Origin: Macropodus opercularis | Taxonomy: Eukaryota; Chordata; Actinopteri; Anabantiformes; Osphronemidae | Assembly (NCBI GenBank): GCA_030770545.1 | Contig: CM061096.1 | Span: 16,225,501-16,289,500 of the forward strand | Direction of reading: 5' to 3' | Length of the DNA: 64,000 nt | Part shown: positions 22,419-34,300 of the stretch, piece by piece | How positions within the stretch are numbered: the first letter of the stretch is position 1 | Layout of the letters: every line of letters begins with the position of its first letter | Made by a program: the position numbers and the translations under genes | The notes under the pieces: generated by a model | Database searches by the model: none | Told to the model about the DNA's origin: nothing | Seen by the model: the letters and a program-made list of their open reading frames with translations, nothing else

Positions 22419-25400
22419 CTACGGCTCCTCCTGCAGGAACCACACCTCGTTGCGGCGTCCGTAAGGCTTCAGAGGGTCGTAGCTGCAGCAGAAGTACTGC
22501 TTGCGCTGGAAGGGGGCGGTCTCGCCCAGCGTGCGCGTCAGACGCAAGGCCTCCGCTCGGAACTCGCTCTCCCCGGCAAAGCCTCCAAACTGCCTGGACG
22601 CAAAAAGAAACGAGATGAACCCACTTTACCTGGGGGGGAGCGATCAGAGACAATGAGACGGGTCCTAAGGCGAGTCCCTGAGGGACTGCACGGGTTGGGG
22701 GAACAGAGGAAAAGCATGGAGTGGACGTGCGGGTGACATGGTCCCTTCCTCACGTGACGTGGCACCAACATACTCACTGTGAGTACTTCCTGTCGTACTC
22801 GCGTTCAGAACTTTGACTTTCCAGTTCTCTGCAACAGCTTGAGTGATTAACTAAAATGCTAACATTGCTGGAGTTTCTGCAGTTGATAATGCGATGGTCC
22901 TGTTAACTTTAGGAGAAAAGCACTTTAACATTTGTATCCAAAGTTTATGCCTTTAAAAATAACTTTATCATGTGAGAATTTTTAGCAATTCATAAAAAGG
23001 CAAAAATCTGTAGCAGAGACAAAAACATCAATATTACATCATAATTGTATCCTAGTGTAGCTACACTCAGACAGTAACTGACACAGTGACAGCATCTTAA
23101 GCGGCAACCTACAGAGCGTAGACGGTCATTCCGGGCCGCTCCTCGATCTGGACGGCGGCGTCGGAGGGATTCGGAGGACACTGCTGGTAGACGGAAGGGA
23201 TTTTGATGGCGACCATCAGACGGCGAGACAACACGCCATCATTGCGTGGGAACACTGTGATGATGACGGGAGCGGCTGTGCCCATGGCTTCACCTTGGAA
23301 GACAAAGATTAAAACAGATGATCCACAGGTCAGGATGTGTGTACGTCCAAGAATTGAACAGGATTTACAGTAGCACTGCTTTATGCCTAATTTGATGTGA
23401 TTAGCTGCACTGGGAGGTGGTTAACGAGACAAATGAGCGCTCACTCCCCCCACTAGAACTCGTTCACGATGAAAAGGACGAGCACTCGGTCAATATGGAG
23501 CCATGACAAATTCATGGCTCCATATTCATTTGACATTGTTTAATAACCGTTGTGTTTCTGCTCCATTGCCTTAATCAGATTACACGAATCACCCAAACAC
23601 AACTACCACAGTCCACGAGTCAAGTTGGGTCCTAGGACGTGAACCAGCAGGTTTTGGACTTTACCTTGTTCGTTGCTGCCTCCGATGTACATGAGCAGCT
23701 TCCTCATCAGCTCCCCCGTCACCTGGTCGAAGCTCCGTCCTTCGGAGGAGACCACAGCGTACCGGGCAGCGTCGTAGCGCCGCACCTCGAAGCTCACGCC
23801 GTCCTGAGGAACATAGGCAGTTGAGGAGGGGCCTCCCTGTTGGGAAGAGCTGCTGCACACACCCGGGGATAAGTGCAGGAGAGAGCTTGAGCTCAGATGA
23901 TTCACCTCTGACACACTGATGCTGACAATCTGCTCCCCAGGATGAAAGGCTTGAACTCACGGGCAGGAGGGGGTCAGTGTGCGTGAAAGCAGCAGCAGCC
24001 CAGTAAGATGCAGATGAAACGTATTTACCCCGATTTAATTTAATTTCTTCTGCTGCTCTGCAGGGTTCAGTCAGCTTACAGGGAATAATGGGGGAGAGAC
24101 GCACGCCTTACATAACAGAGCACACGCAAACACACACGACGCACAAGCTGATGCAACAATTTGCATTAAATATGATTAAGTGGGGTTAATGTGCAGCACA
24201 GTCACTCAGCTGCGCCACTGAGCAATAACTTGAATGTACTTTGAAGGAATCTGGTCACTGGAGACTGAGAAGCGAGTTTCAAACGCGCCCACTAAGGATC
24301 AGACATCGAGTGGTTTTATGACGGTTCTGCAACCACTGGTTTGACCTCGCGCTGTACTTCTCATTACAAATGACAAGCAGTGTTTGACTCCAGAAGCTGC
24401 AAAACCCGACTCATTTAATTCTCAGCAGGTCCTGAAGCAGAAGTTCTAAATGTGCAGATTCAGGGCTTCAGCAGTTTTAGTTTCAGACGTTTTGAAATGC
24501 AGCCGACCTACGATCGTACGGTTCCTGGCGCAGACACACACAGGTCATGTTTGTCACAATGTGGCACCAGCGGAAAACAAGGCGCTGCAGGCTTCATTTC
24601 CACGCTGTTCTCTGCCGGCGCCGGTTCTTCTCTTCCAAATCTGTATGTATCTGTTGAAGCCTGCTTGTCTTTGAAAGGCCAGCAGACCTGGAGTCAGTCC
24701 TCAGCTCATAGACGCTAGATGTTATCACGACGGTCCAGCGTGCGACAGGCGCAGGCTCCTGCTGGTAATTACAGGCCTTCCTCTGTGTGGCCTGTCACCA
24801 AGACCACCATTAACAACGTGCACTGGAGACACACTAAGAAAGCGGAGCCTGACTTATGCTATTAATACGTCGGTGGTGTGCTTGTGTTTGCTCAGCTGAT
24901 AATTAGTATGTGGCTGAACAGAGCACAGAAGGAATTATCAGCACTGCGACTGTTAAACAGCTTTGTCGTTTCATCTTCAGCTGAAACCATCTTAGCGATA
25001 ATCCAGTTGTTGTTCTGCTGTGAGTGTGTGAGTGTCGTCAGCCGGCTCCTCTGTATTGTGTGTCAGTTTTAATTAAGCGTGTTGGGTGTCGTTTGCTGGG
25101 AGTCGGGCTGTTCCACAGATCGGATGACGAGCGCTAAACTCAATACCTGCTGTTAAAACAGCAGTCAGTCAGGTCCAGAGATTTGATGAATGTCCTGCCT
25201 GCTACCGTGGTGACGCTGCAGTAACAGCTGATCTTTCCACGGCTCCATTTCTTTGTAGACATACTGCTGCTTGGGCTTCAGTCAGTTGAGTCGGAACTGA
25301 TCTGATCTCCTTTGATTCCCTTCCTGTGTGGTCAGCGGGGCTGGAAATCCTTTGTCTCCACCTTCAAAGCCGATGCCAACCGTGACATTTCACGGCTCCG

Positions 25401-26220
25401 TGCACATTTACAGCGGTGCATGTAGGTCAACGTGGCACAAGAAGAACCTGGAAATAGCTGTTATGCATTGCTTCATTTAACAGCACACGTCCTGTGTGCA
25501 GAGAGAAGCCTGCACAAGTAGAGGAACCAAGGCCGAGGTGTGTGGGGGTCACATTATTTACAGGACCAAACAGGCAGAGGTCACCGCAGAGCTTCTGGCT
25601 GCTGAATTAGCATACAGGTGTACCTAATAAAGTGGCCAGTGAGGTCCATGCAAAATCCCTCTTCGTGCACCACAGGTGGTAGCAGAGCACTAAGTGTATA
25701 AATGTTCCACCTCAGCAGAAGTGGATGCGTATACTTGCTGGTCTATTCCAGTTTCATTTGACAACTCTCATTTATGAATCTATTTATTATTATTGTCTAC
25801 AAAAAGCACTAGAACGCAAAGCGGGATGAAATGTGTCTGTAGTGGGAGTGTTTCAGTCTGCGCTGACTGAAGGAGCTCTGGCCGGTTTTCCTCTGCCCCA
25901 CTGCGGCTCAGCGAGCATCTTTATAGGTCACAAGCAATTAACAGGCGGCCTGTCAGTCAAGCGTCCAGCGGTTGAGAAGAGAAGTCAGACAAAACGGTCA
26001 CGTGACATAAATGAAGCGATTCAACTGCACAAACGGTGGAACTACGCGTTAAACGTAGGACCTTCGTGCGTGATCCTAGACGCGCACGTTGCAGAAGCTG
26101 TAAAGGTGTAAAGGTGAGGAGGTTGTGTGTGACAGCTCGTACCTTCGTCTCGCTGCTGAGCAGTTTGTATTCCGTCTCTTCGGTGTTTCCGAAGAGCGAA
26201 TTCTTGATCATGCCAAACAT
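22419..26220 (-). CDS. hebp1: Heme-binding protein 1 (SOUL family)
   Basis: Cytosolic tetrapyrrole (heme/porphyrin) binder. Four exons join in frame: 26143-26220, 23665-23803, 23113-23293 and 22419-22593, giving 190 residues (human 189). Start MFGMIKNSLFGN matches the family N-terminus. Conserved stretches are GVSFEVRRYDAARYAVV, LLMYIGGSNEQGEAMG, APVIITVFP, AVQIEERPGMTVYAL, FGGFAGESEFRAEALRL and the end YDPLKPYGRRNEVWFLQ. The first 21 residues of human HEBP1 yield the F2L chemotactic peptide; here only the first half is alike. It lies on the same strand as fmc1, whose end is 1.7 kb upstream, and is tail-to-tail with wbp2nl. Intron 1 (23804-26142) carries a retroelement-like tail and intron 2 a perfect hairpin. 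Confident. Confidence 0.95.
23492..23526. repeat. Perfect 15-bp inverted repeat, 5-base loop
   Basis: AATATGGAGCCATGA at 23492-23506 is exactly complementary to 23512-23526, with loop CAAAT, within hebp1 intron 2. The stem is too short for a typical pre-miRNA. No flanking repeat was recognised. Confidence 0.88.
25614..25643 (+). mobile_element. Retroelement-like 3' tail (L2-type LINE or SINE)
   Basis: The string GTGTACCTAATAAAGTGGCC and its flanks in hebp1 intron 1 match, from memory, a 3'-end signature that recurs across fish genomes and that I associate with L2-type non-LTR elements and SINEs sharing their tail. No body of an element or coding remnant was recognised beside it. Confidence 0.4.
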
Positions 26221-27705
26221 GTCGCTTTGGACGGGTCCGCGCTCCTCTGGCCGGTCCTGTGGATACCTTTGGTCCTTGCTGTAACCAGCTCGCGCTCTCG
26301 ACTCTCGGCGTCCTTATGACCTCGTCTAGTTCCTGGAAAATTGTAACCAACAAGAAGCAGCTTATTTCTGTGCAGACGCTCCCAGGCGCAGAGCCGAGTG
26401 CGCGCTTTGTTCCGGGCAGTACCTCAACAGATGTTTGCTTCTCGTCTTTGTGGAGGCTTCAGTTGGAGATGTTGAGTCGTCGCTCCTCCAAGGAACCAAG
26501 TGATGAACAAATGAGCCTCCACTGGGCGGGTGGGGTGTCTCCGCCTCCCCTCTCCTCCTCCTCCTCCTCCTCCTCCACCTTCACTCCTCCGCTGCGCTCT
26601 CGGCTTTTCTTCTTACCAGTTTGACGCTCAGTTATACTCACAACTTCTCACCCATAAACGTTTAAGTTAACAGAAAGCAGCAGGGCGGCGGCGGCTTCCC
26701 TGTAGCTCACACCCAAAATACCCTGACTCGCACAACTAATGTCCTGGTATGAGACTCGGCATCGCAGTCTGAAGGGAGTCGCCTCATCCAAGTAAGCTTC
26801 GGTGCCACTCAGCTTTCGTTAGGGTTTCTCTCTCGTTCCCTGCGTCGTGGTTGTCGGATCTGGGACACAGTAAACAGTTGGGTGCAGAGAAGCGCATTTA
26901 CATCCTGCTTTGCGCGCAATACAAAGTTTGACACAAGCTGTTGGTTTGTCAGTACGCATTGGGTCTGGCTGCATCGGGTGCGTGTGTTGGGTCGGGGCAG
27001 CGCATGGGTGCGCGTCTTACTCCCGTGTCACTGCTGCGCGTTGCTTCGCTTTAGGGTTAGTCTATTTAAATTCACACTGAAGGCAACGTTAGTCACCACT
27101 GGAGAGTAAGAGGAATCAGGAAGGGTAAAGAAGAACACTGAGCCAGAAAGGCCGAGGTACTGTAAGAGGGAGAAGCGGCGGATGCAGCTGGAGCCGCTCA
27201 TGAACATGCTGAACGAGGACAGACATAGGAACCAGCTAGATTTGTATTCATTAGACTGTTTAAGTGATCAGGCAAAGTGTTGTGTGCAGCTAAATCCCGA
27301 AGATGCTGTTTCATATCATGCTCATGCTGAGTGATGTTTGCTTGGACTGTGATGAGTTTTGACACTTTGACACTTGACTCCTCTTATTACATAATGTTGC
27401 AGCGTCTGTCAGCTGCCTGATGTCTGAACCTTCACCAAACCTGCAGATGAATGACTCAGTAAGTGACCTGAATCAATACAACCTGAAACATTTGAGGTGA
27501 GATTCTTGAGATCAGGCAGCTGCATTTCTGATTCCACTGTAAAACGTGGCCTAATGAGTGTATCTATTTAATATTATATAGATTTAATTATTCAAATCTT
27601 ATTCAAGGACAAAAATCTTTAATGGGCCACTTGAACTTTAATGAGACAAGTGACAAGATTACAGTTTGTTTGACTAGATGAAAAAGCTGTGGGATACAGT
27701 GAATC
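26221..27705. other. Intergenic region hebp1-fmc1
   Basis: This 1.5 kb contains the hebp1 promoter side, with a (CTC)n tract at 26553-26576, and the region beyond the fmc1 3' end. No further gene, RNA or mobile element was recognised. Confidence 0.5.
26553..26576. repeat. (CTC)n microsatellite upstream of hebp1
   Basis: Eight consecutive CTC triplets about 330 bases upstream of the hebp1 start codon, in a pyrimidine-rich setting. Confidence 0.85.
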
Positions 27706-27711
27706 TTTATT
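27706..27711 (-). other. Candidate fmc1 polyadenylation signal
   Basis: TTTATT on the plus strand is AATAAA on the minus strand, about 196 bases after the fmc1 stop codon. Confidence 0.6.
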
Positions 27712-27906
27712 TTACACGTCACAGTTAGATTATTTTGAAGACTGGTGCGTGTGAACACTGGGGGGACACATTACTTCTTCAGAGCAGTCCGTTGCAGAAC
27801 AATCTCCTGTTGACCAGACTCCATTCAGAGCTATCTTCACGTCAAGCCACAGGCAAGATCAGTTTTTAGATTTAGTTTCTTTCCCATGTTGCTTCCTCTC
27901 ATGTGC

Positions 27907-29508
27907 TCACTTCTCCCAGCCTTTACCTCCAGGCTGCGTGGGCAGTCTGAGGCCCACCAGGCCGGCCACCTCTTCTGGGCTGCGCTCTCCTTTGCCGTGG
28001 TAGAGGTTGTGAAGGGCCTGGTGGTTCCTGGTAGATTCCAGTAAACACAGGTACGTGTAGGAGGCGTGGTGGGCTTCCTGCTGAGCACGGCAGTACCTTG
28101 CTCCTGTTACCTGTGAGTGTGAAAGGAAGAAGAAAAAAAATCAGCCCAGTTGAAACAATGAAGCAGACTGTAAAAAAAAAAAAAAAAAAGCTTTGTTTAT
28201 TAAATGGTAAAAATGACACCAACTTGAACATGCGCCTCGATCACGAGCCGCTTTTTCTTTCAGCTATATGTCCATTAAAGCTTTGGTCCAGTCTCCATAG
28301 TGCTTCACGTATATGTCGTGAAGCACTCAGATCTTTTCAGAGCTCGGATAAATACACACTGACAAACACAAATTCCTTCCAGCCGCTTCGCTTCGGTGGC
28401 TGCACACGCATGTAACCCCGCTGGTGAGCCATGTTCTCCCAAGCATTAATAACACAAGCTTTAAGCCTATATGCTTAACCCTGCAGTCCAACAGGCAGCT
28501 GCGTACCAAGTAAAACCCACCAACAGAACGTTACAAACGCTGAAGAACTCAACTTCCTCTGGATCCTGTTTAGGGAGTGTTTGTGTGAATTCCACCTATT
28601 TCTATTGGCCCACGCAAACTTTTTCTGTGTTGCTCCTGCTCTGACGCCTTCATTAATGGGTCTCTGCTGATGTGTTGCCTGACAGACTGAAGGAACAAAA
28701 CTAAAAAACAGCTCTCGTGTTCTCCTCTCACCTGACGAGCCAGATACTAAAAACCCCGGTTAAAGCACCGCGTTAAAAACCTGGAATGTGTCCTGGTAGA
28801 CTGACGGGATGCGATGGAAACATGTCATTGTTGTGTTGGATGAAATGTCCCGACGAATATATGTTGTTTTTGGGTTCAAATACTGATGTAATAACACATT
28901 TATAGATTTGATGTCGACGCCTTGAATAAAAAAAATCGTAACTGCATGTTCAACACGTGACTGACGTGGAGTTGTTATTGTGCAGATAATTCATTTAGTG
29001 GCAAATCAACAAATATATGAATTATGAATCAATGTTTTTCTTAGTAAATGACAAGATGAAATTCGTTAGAGAAATTCTTCCACCTGTCATTCATTCAGAT
29101 GAGAGCCTCTGTTTATCATTAGCTGCCGGCTAATGTCCTTCTGGCGCACAGTCACCTTGCTACTAATAAACTGTTCCAACTTGGGCAAAAACACAGTTAA
29201 ACGTCAGCCTGAATATTCGATCTATTCCGTTTTTACGAAAGGCTAAATCACAAAAAAAGTTTTAATTTAAAGAGCAAAGTGTGTTTAGTGAGATTAAGCT
29301 AGCTAACCACAACACAGTATGCACTGGTAGTTAGCTAACCGAGCTAACGTTAGCTAAGACGCAGCTGGGAGAAACTCGCCCTGTTTTTCCGAAACTGGTC
29401 CGTGACATAGTTGTAGGCCAGACAGCGCCTGTAGCTCGGTCCGTGGATGGCCCGGAGTTCTTTCAGGATCCCCCGACAGATCCTCAGCGGCGACGGCAGC
29501 GCTGCCAT
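27907..29508 (-). CDS. fmc1: FMC1, mitochondrial ATP synthase assembly factor
   Basis: Small LYR-family-related mitochondrial matrix protein needed to assemble complex V (ATP synthase F1 sector). Two exons, 29380-29508 and 27907-28110, give 110 residues (human 113). Exon 1 starts MAALPSPLRICRGILKELRA and ends FRKNR; exon 2 continues VTGARYCRAQQEAHH, then YLCLLESTRNHQALHNLYHG and GKGERSPEEVAGLVGL to TQPGGKGWEK, very close to the human end. The best join uses a GC donor (AACAGG|GCGAGT) and the acceptor TCACAG|GTAACA; this restores the family string R-V-T before CRAQ. GT donors slightly downstream exist but give worse joins. The intron holds an A18 run at 28172-28189, a small hairpin and, just after exon 1, a GCTAACGTTAGC palindrome. 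Confidence 0.9.
28172..28189. repeat. Poly(A) run in fmc1 intron
   Basis: Eighteen consecutive A bases on the plus strand, which on the fmc1 sense strand is a T tract about 60 bases upstream of the exon 2 acceptor. Confidence 0.9.
28299..28327. repeat. 11-bp perfect inverted repeat in fmc1 intron
   Basis: AGTGCTTCACG at 28299-28309 is exactly complementary to 28317-28327, with a seven-base loop TATATGT. Function is unknown. Confidence 0.75.
29328..29360. promoter_or_regulatory. GCTAACGTTAGC palindrome in fmc1 intron 1
   Basis: The exact palindrome AGCTAACGTTAGCT is at 29342-29355, about 25 bases into the intron after exon 1, next to TTAGCTAACC at 29331-29340 and a further AGCTAGCTAACC near 29298-29309. 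This is the densest cluster of the motif in the window. Function is unknown. Confidence 0.45.
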
Positions 29509-31198
29509 GTCGGATCGGCGTTTGATTGAGAGGCGCGCGGAGCCAGGCTGCTCAATCCAGCACCGCACAGTCGATGCGAAACCGCCGAGTGAACACCAGG
29601 GGGCGACGTGTGACGGCGACGCGACACGCGCTGCAGCTGCGAGGAGAGTTTGTTCTAATCGCGCAGGACGTTTAACGCTGCGCATTTTAATGCACGCGAA
29701 GGGCAGCAGCTTGATTTCCCTCCAGTCTGTTGTAGTGGATCCTGAAAACACTGAGATTTACTAGAGAATTGAGTCTGTGTGTTTCTGTGCATCACAGTTT
29801 GTTGAGGCGACTCTTCCTCGTGTACAAACCGGACACACAGTGAAATCCACAGAGAGACAACGTGAAATGAAGCTTCAGCGTCTTAAATTGTCACAAAGTG
29901 GTTTTTTACTAAATTGGCTCAACGTCACAGAGCAGAACGATGAAACAAGTGGAAGAAAGCGACAGCAGTGATTGCACACACTTGTAAACGGATGCAGGAC
30001 AACTGTCACGTCCTCTCCATCACTGAGACGCTGGCTAGAAGGAGCCAGGTTTTAAAAACCGCTGAATCCCAGTTGAGCGTCTGAAGCAGAAGGCGACGAC
30101 TGAGCCGAGCTGACAGATGTAAAAGTATATCATTAGGAAAGGAGCCTGACAGCAGGAGCAAACTGTAGACTCAGTAAGTACCTGCCTTCAGCTTAGCAGC
30201 AGCGTTTACAGCATCCAATGCTGATTTCACTGATTGTTCTATTTACACTAAGGTCTGAATCAAAGGAAGTGAAGCAGAGGCCGAGAGAGGAAATCTGCAG
30301 AAATGGCCCGAGCTGAGCTTCAGCTTGACTTTAAGGTAAATCTTAATCTCATCTGTAAAGAAAATGGGCCTTTTATTTGGTCGTGAGCTGAGTAATTGAT
30401 GAACAGGCTGACAGAGAAGAGTGAGTGCACTCAGCTTTGTGATCATATTGCCTTTTAGGATCTGTCAGCATCTCTCTGTCTCGTCCTTTCACTATAAATA
30501 ATCTTATTGTAGCACAACACGATGATCAATGTGCCGTGGTCTTTTCACTGAAGACAATAAAACAAAACAGTCTTGTTTACTGCATATTATTTATAGTATA
30601 AAGCTCCATCCAGTTCTAATCTGGATGCTTAATAAAATGCAATATTAGGTTTCAGAGAAAACGAGAACATCTACTAGCCTGGACATTCGCTGCAGTCTTT
30701 ACCGCTGAATGCTGTTTCAAGCACCTATTTTTCTGTGCTGCTAGTTTGATTTGGACACTTGGAAGCGAGCATCTGTCACCATAGCAACACTGAGTTTGGC
30801 TTTTAGGGCAAAAAGAGAGAAAAGGATCAGTTTGCTTCACAACACGCCAACGTGAGCTGAAAGTCCTTTTAATCCTTTGTCCAATTTTTCTGCTAGAGGA
30901 CAGAGATGATGAACATCGGTTTCAGAGAAAAGCAGAGCTCAGGCCTTTATGTTTGACCCATAAAGTTGAACATTGAATTATTCTGTAAGTGGATTACAGT
31001 AATACCGTGCGGCTGGAGTGTCGCGCTGCAAAAACGGAGGCGGTGGATGTGTCGTCGCGAACCAGGCGAGAAGTGTTGGCGGTGCCACTGCAGGCAGGTC
31101 ACAGGTCAGATTCTAAAGTGGAGAGTGAATGTTTGTCTGCCCTGCGATGGACGGTCAACCTGTCCAGGGAGAACCCGCCTCTCGCATGATTGACAGCT

Positions 31199-31262
31199 GG
31201 TTTAGACTCCCACTGTATTGTTTATATATATATATATATATGGTTTAGACTCCCACTGTATT

Positions 31263-31336
<74 letters not shown>

Positions 31337-31353
31337 TTTAGACTCCCACTGTA
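31199..31353. repeat. TA microsatellite interleaved with a 19-bp unit
   Basis: Three copies of GGTTTAGACTCCCACTGTA start at 31199, 31242 and 31335. Between them lie TA tracts of about 19 and about 69 bases, each preceded by TTGTTTA. The TA tracts are perfectly self-complementary and could extrude cruciforms. Confidence 0.92.
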
Positions 31354-34300
31354 GCTTAGGTGTGATTAAATTAGCTGGAGGCTCACGGAGCAGATCGTTT
31401 GTTTCTTGGTGCATTTGTCCTGAGCCTCAACGACTTTCAGTGTAATAACTCAGCGACATGCTTTAAAAGCTTAATAGCTAATGCAGGAGCGACTGGTTTG
31501 CAGCTCAGACGCAGACGCTTGGTTTTTGTCTCGGACCAATATCACTTGTCCTGGTTATTTTCTGATGCCTTTGAAAAGGATCGAATGACTCTTTTCAATG
31601 AATACTTATGCAGATTAATTAATCTAATGTTTTTTCTGATTTTAGTTCTAAATCTAGTTTTGATTCAGAAAGTTCTAGTCTTAATTCTGATTTGTGTTGT
31701 AGTTCTACTGACATAAATTCTTAACAAGACTTAACATAAACACGACTCACTTCAGATGTTTTCCTCCTTTTCTCTTCTTCCTGTCTGACCTGTGCTCCCT
31801 AAAGCGGCACAGTGCGGATTCCCAGTGTTCCCAGTTGCCTGTTTTGCTGGTTGACTGCAGGGGGAGCCAGGCTCCATCAGTTTCACTCACCGGTTCGGTT
31901 CCTCGACATTTGTTGGAAGGCCCCTCTCCTCCGCCTCCTCTCCCTCTCTCTCCCTCTCTCTCCCTCTCTTCCACACTCTTTCAATGAATACTAATGCAGG
32001 CAGCGGGCCCACCTCCCTTCCTCCCATCTTTTTGCAGGGATGGGCGGGAGAGGGGAGACAGAGCAATTCCAGCTCAGTATCTGTCCTCATGAGGCAGGCA
32101 GAGCTTGACTAGCAGCAGCACCAATGCCTTTTTCCTCCCACTGTGTTGCTGCTGCAACAATGTCCAACCTGTGTGAGTGGCGCGTCCCCTCAGACCAGAG
32201 TTGAGAGAGCGACAGACGAGGAAAGAGGGACGGACGTCGGTGTCTTTTTTTGTCATCTGGATGGGAAGTGATTTTTGGGAGGAGAGACAGCAGAAAGCAG
32301 AAGGCAGCTGGGGAAGGGGAACCACTGGCAGCAGCCAATCCCCCCTTCCACACTCAGACTGGAGACGACGGAGGCCACTGGAGTATTTGCTTTTATCTTT
32401 CGTTTTTTGTTCTTTTTTTTCCTCATCGCGCTGCTGGGAGGTGCTTTGCCTTTTCATTTGCTCGCTCTCTCCGTCCTCTGTCTTCTCATCTATTTCGCCA
32501 TTTACCTGGTCAACAATTTCTTCTATTTATGAGCCAGACAAGGAGGCAGAGAGAGGCAGAGAAGGAGAACGAGGACGGGGCCTGTTTTTCTGTCACCCCC
32601 CCTTATCCTCTTTTTCCTCCCTGTTCATTCATTCTTCCGTTCTCACTTGCAGCCTTTCCCATCCCTGTGCATCCCACGCTCCCTCCCGCCCTCCGCCACC
32701 TGCTCCTCCCCGCTACTCACTGTCCACCCGTAACTTTTTGACTCCACCTGTGTTTTAAGTTCTCTGATAGAGACCTTTTAATCGGCTTGCCTGTATTTTC
32801 TATTTATGCCTTTTTCACTTTTGTACCTTTTCCTATTTTTCCCCCTTCTCTTTTTTCCTCCCACCATCCTTTGCATCTTTTTGGGCGATTCTTAAGTCTG
32901 ACCATAGGTAGGTCTATTTAGTGTTTAGTGTCTGTCTCAAAGTCTTTGTCCCCTTTCTGTGTGTGCAGGCTGCTTTTGTGTGAGGCGCTCACTCTCTCGC
33001 CTCCAGTCTCGCTTCGGTGTCACCATGTCTCTCTCCTCCCACCGGCTCTCAGCTGATTGTTGCCTCATGCGTGTCATCCTCACGTCACTCCCCCCTCTCA
33101 CAGTGTAATCCATGTTTTCTGACTCTTTGTTGCCCACCTCCACGGCTCAGGAGCCCGTCAGGCCGACGCCGTCTCCAGTCGTCGGCACGGAGCCTCGCTT
33201 CCGCTGTCGTTTCCGTGTTGCTGTGCTACAGCCTGTTTGTTTTCCATCAAAGCGCCTGAAATGGCCCTTTCCCGCTGCCTCCTTCCACTCCTGCTGTTGG
33301 TCTGCGGGCAGTCGCCTTCGCATCCGTCCGGTAGAGGAGATGTAATTAAAGCAGACTGAGGTGTGTTTAAGTTGATCAGCTGAAGGTCAAAGTGAGCGAA
33401 GGCCTGGTCCTGAGCGAACCGTTTCACGGGGTCTGTCTCCTTCTCCTCCTCTGCCCTCGTTTCCTCTCTCTCTCCTCTCTCTCTCTGTCTCGTATCTTTC
33501 TGAACGGACGCTCATTCCCGCTGACAGACACACTCAAGCACTCAGAGAGAATGGACTAGGAAACACAAGCTGGCTTCATCATCCACAGGATATTTTTCCC
33601 TTTTTGTTTTTCCTCCACCATAATCTTCACCTTTTTCACTCACTTTGCTTCCACCTCTGTCTTTAATCTCCAGTGTCTGCCTCCATCCCTTTTTCCAGCT
33701 GCATCACATCCACCCTCTCACCCCATCTGAACTGATCCGCTTATTGATTTATTTGTTGTTCCATTTTGTTTTTTCATTTTCCATCTAAACATATTTAACA
33801 TCCCAGCACACACACGCCATCGACCTGCTTGCATCAGAGAGAGTTGCTCTTTATTTTGGTGACGTGCTTTTATTTATTTATTATTTCGCATTTCATCTAC
33901 TCGACTGCTTCCATCTATTGAAATACAAGTGGCAGATTATTCATGAACAACATTTTGCAGCTTTAGGTTGAGTGTTGAGCTGTAACTGAATAATTTGGTG
34001 TGTGTGATGTGAGCAAACCGAAGCCAAGCACACACCTGATTCCCTCGACCATCTTTTTTTACATTTGCACCTTTTTTCCTGAAGGAGATTTAAAGCCTCT
34101 CCTCTTCGTTATGCGAAGATAATGGGAAGTGGGACTTGATACAGACACTGTGGATATAGCTGTTTTCCGTGGAATTACCCTTTAAGTCCTGGATTTGGTT
34201 CCAAATGAGAAAAATAATTAACAATATTCAAAAACTCTTCTAAATTTGGGACTCTCTTGAATTTTTTTGACATTTTTTTGTAACGGACTGAAGCTGATTT

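Noticed and set aside
31218..31445. Open frame of repeated Ile-Tyr
   Set aside because: Translation of the TA microsatellite.
32177..32758. A 193-residue open frame and its shifted partners
   Set aside because: Low-complexity Ser/Pro/Phe composition from pyrimidine-rich DNA, several overlapping frames of similar length, no family resemblance. It could be part of a grin2b 5' UTR exon but nothing shows it.
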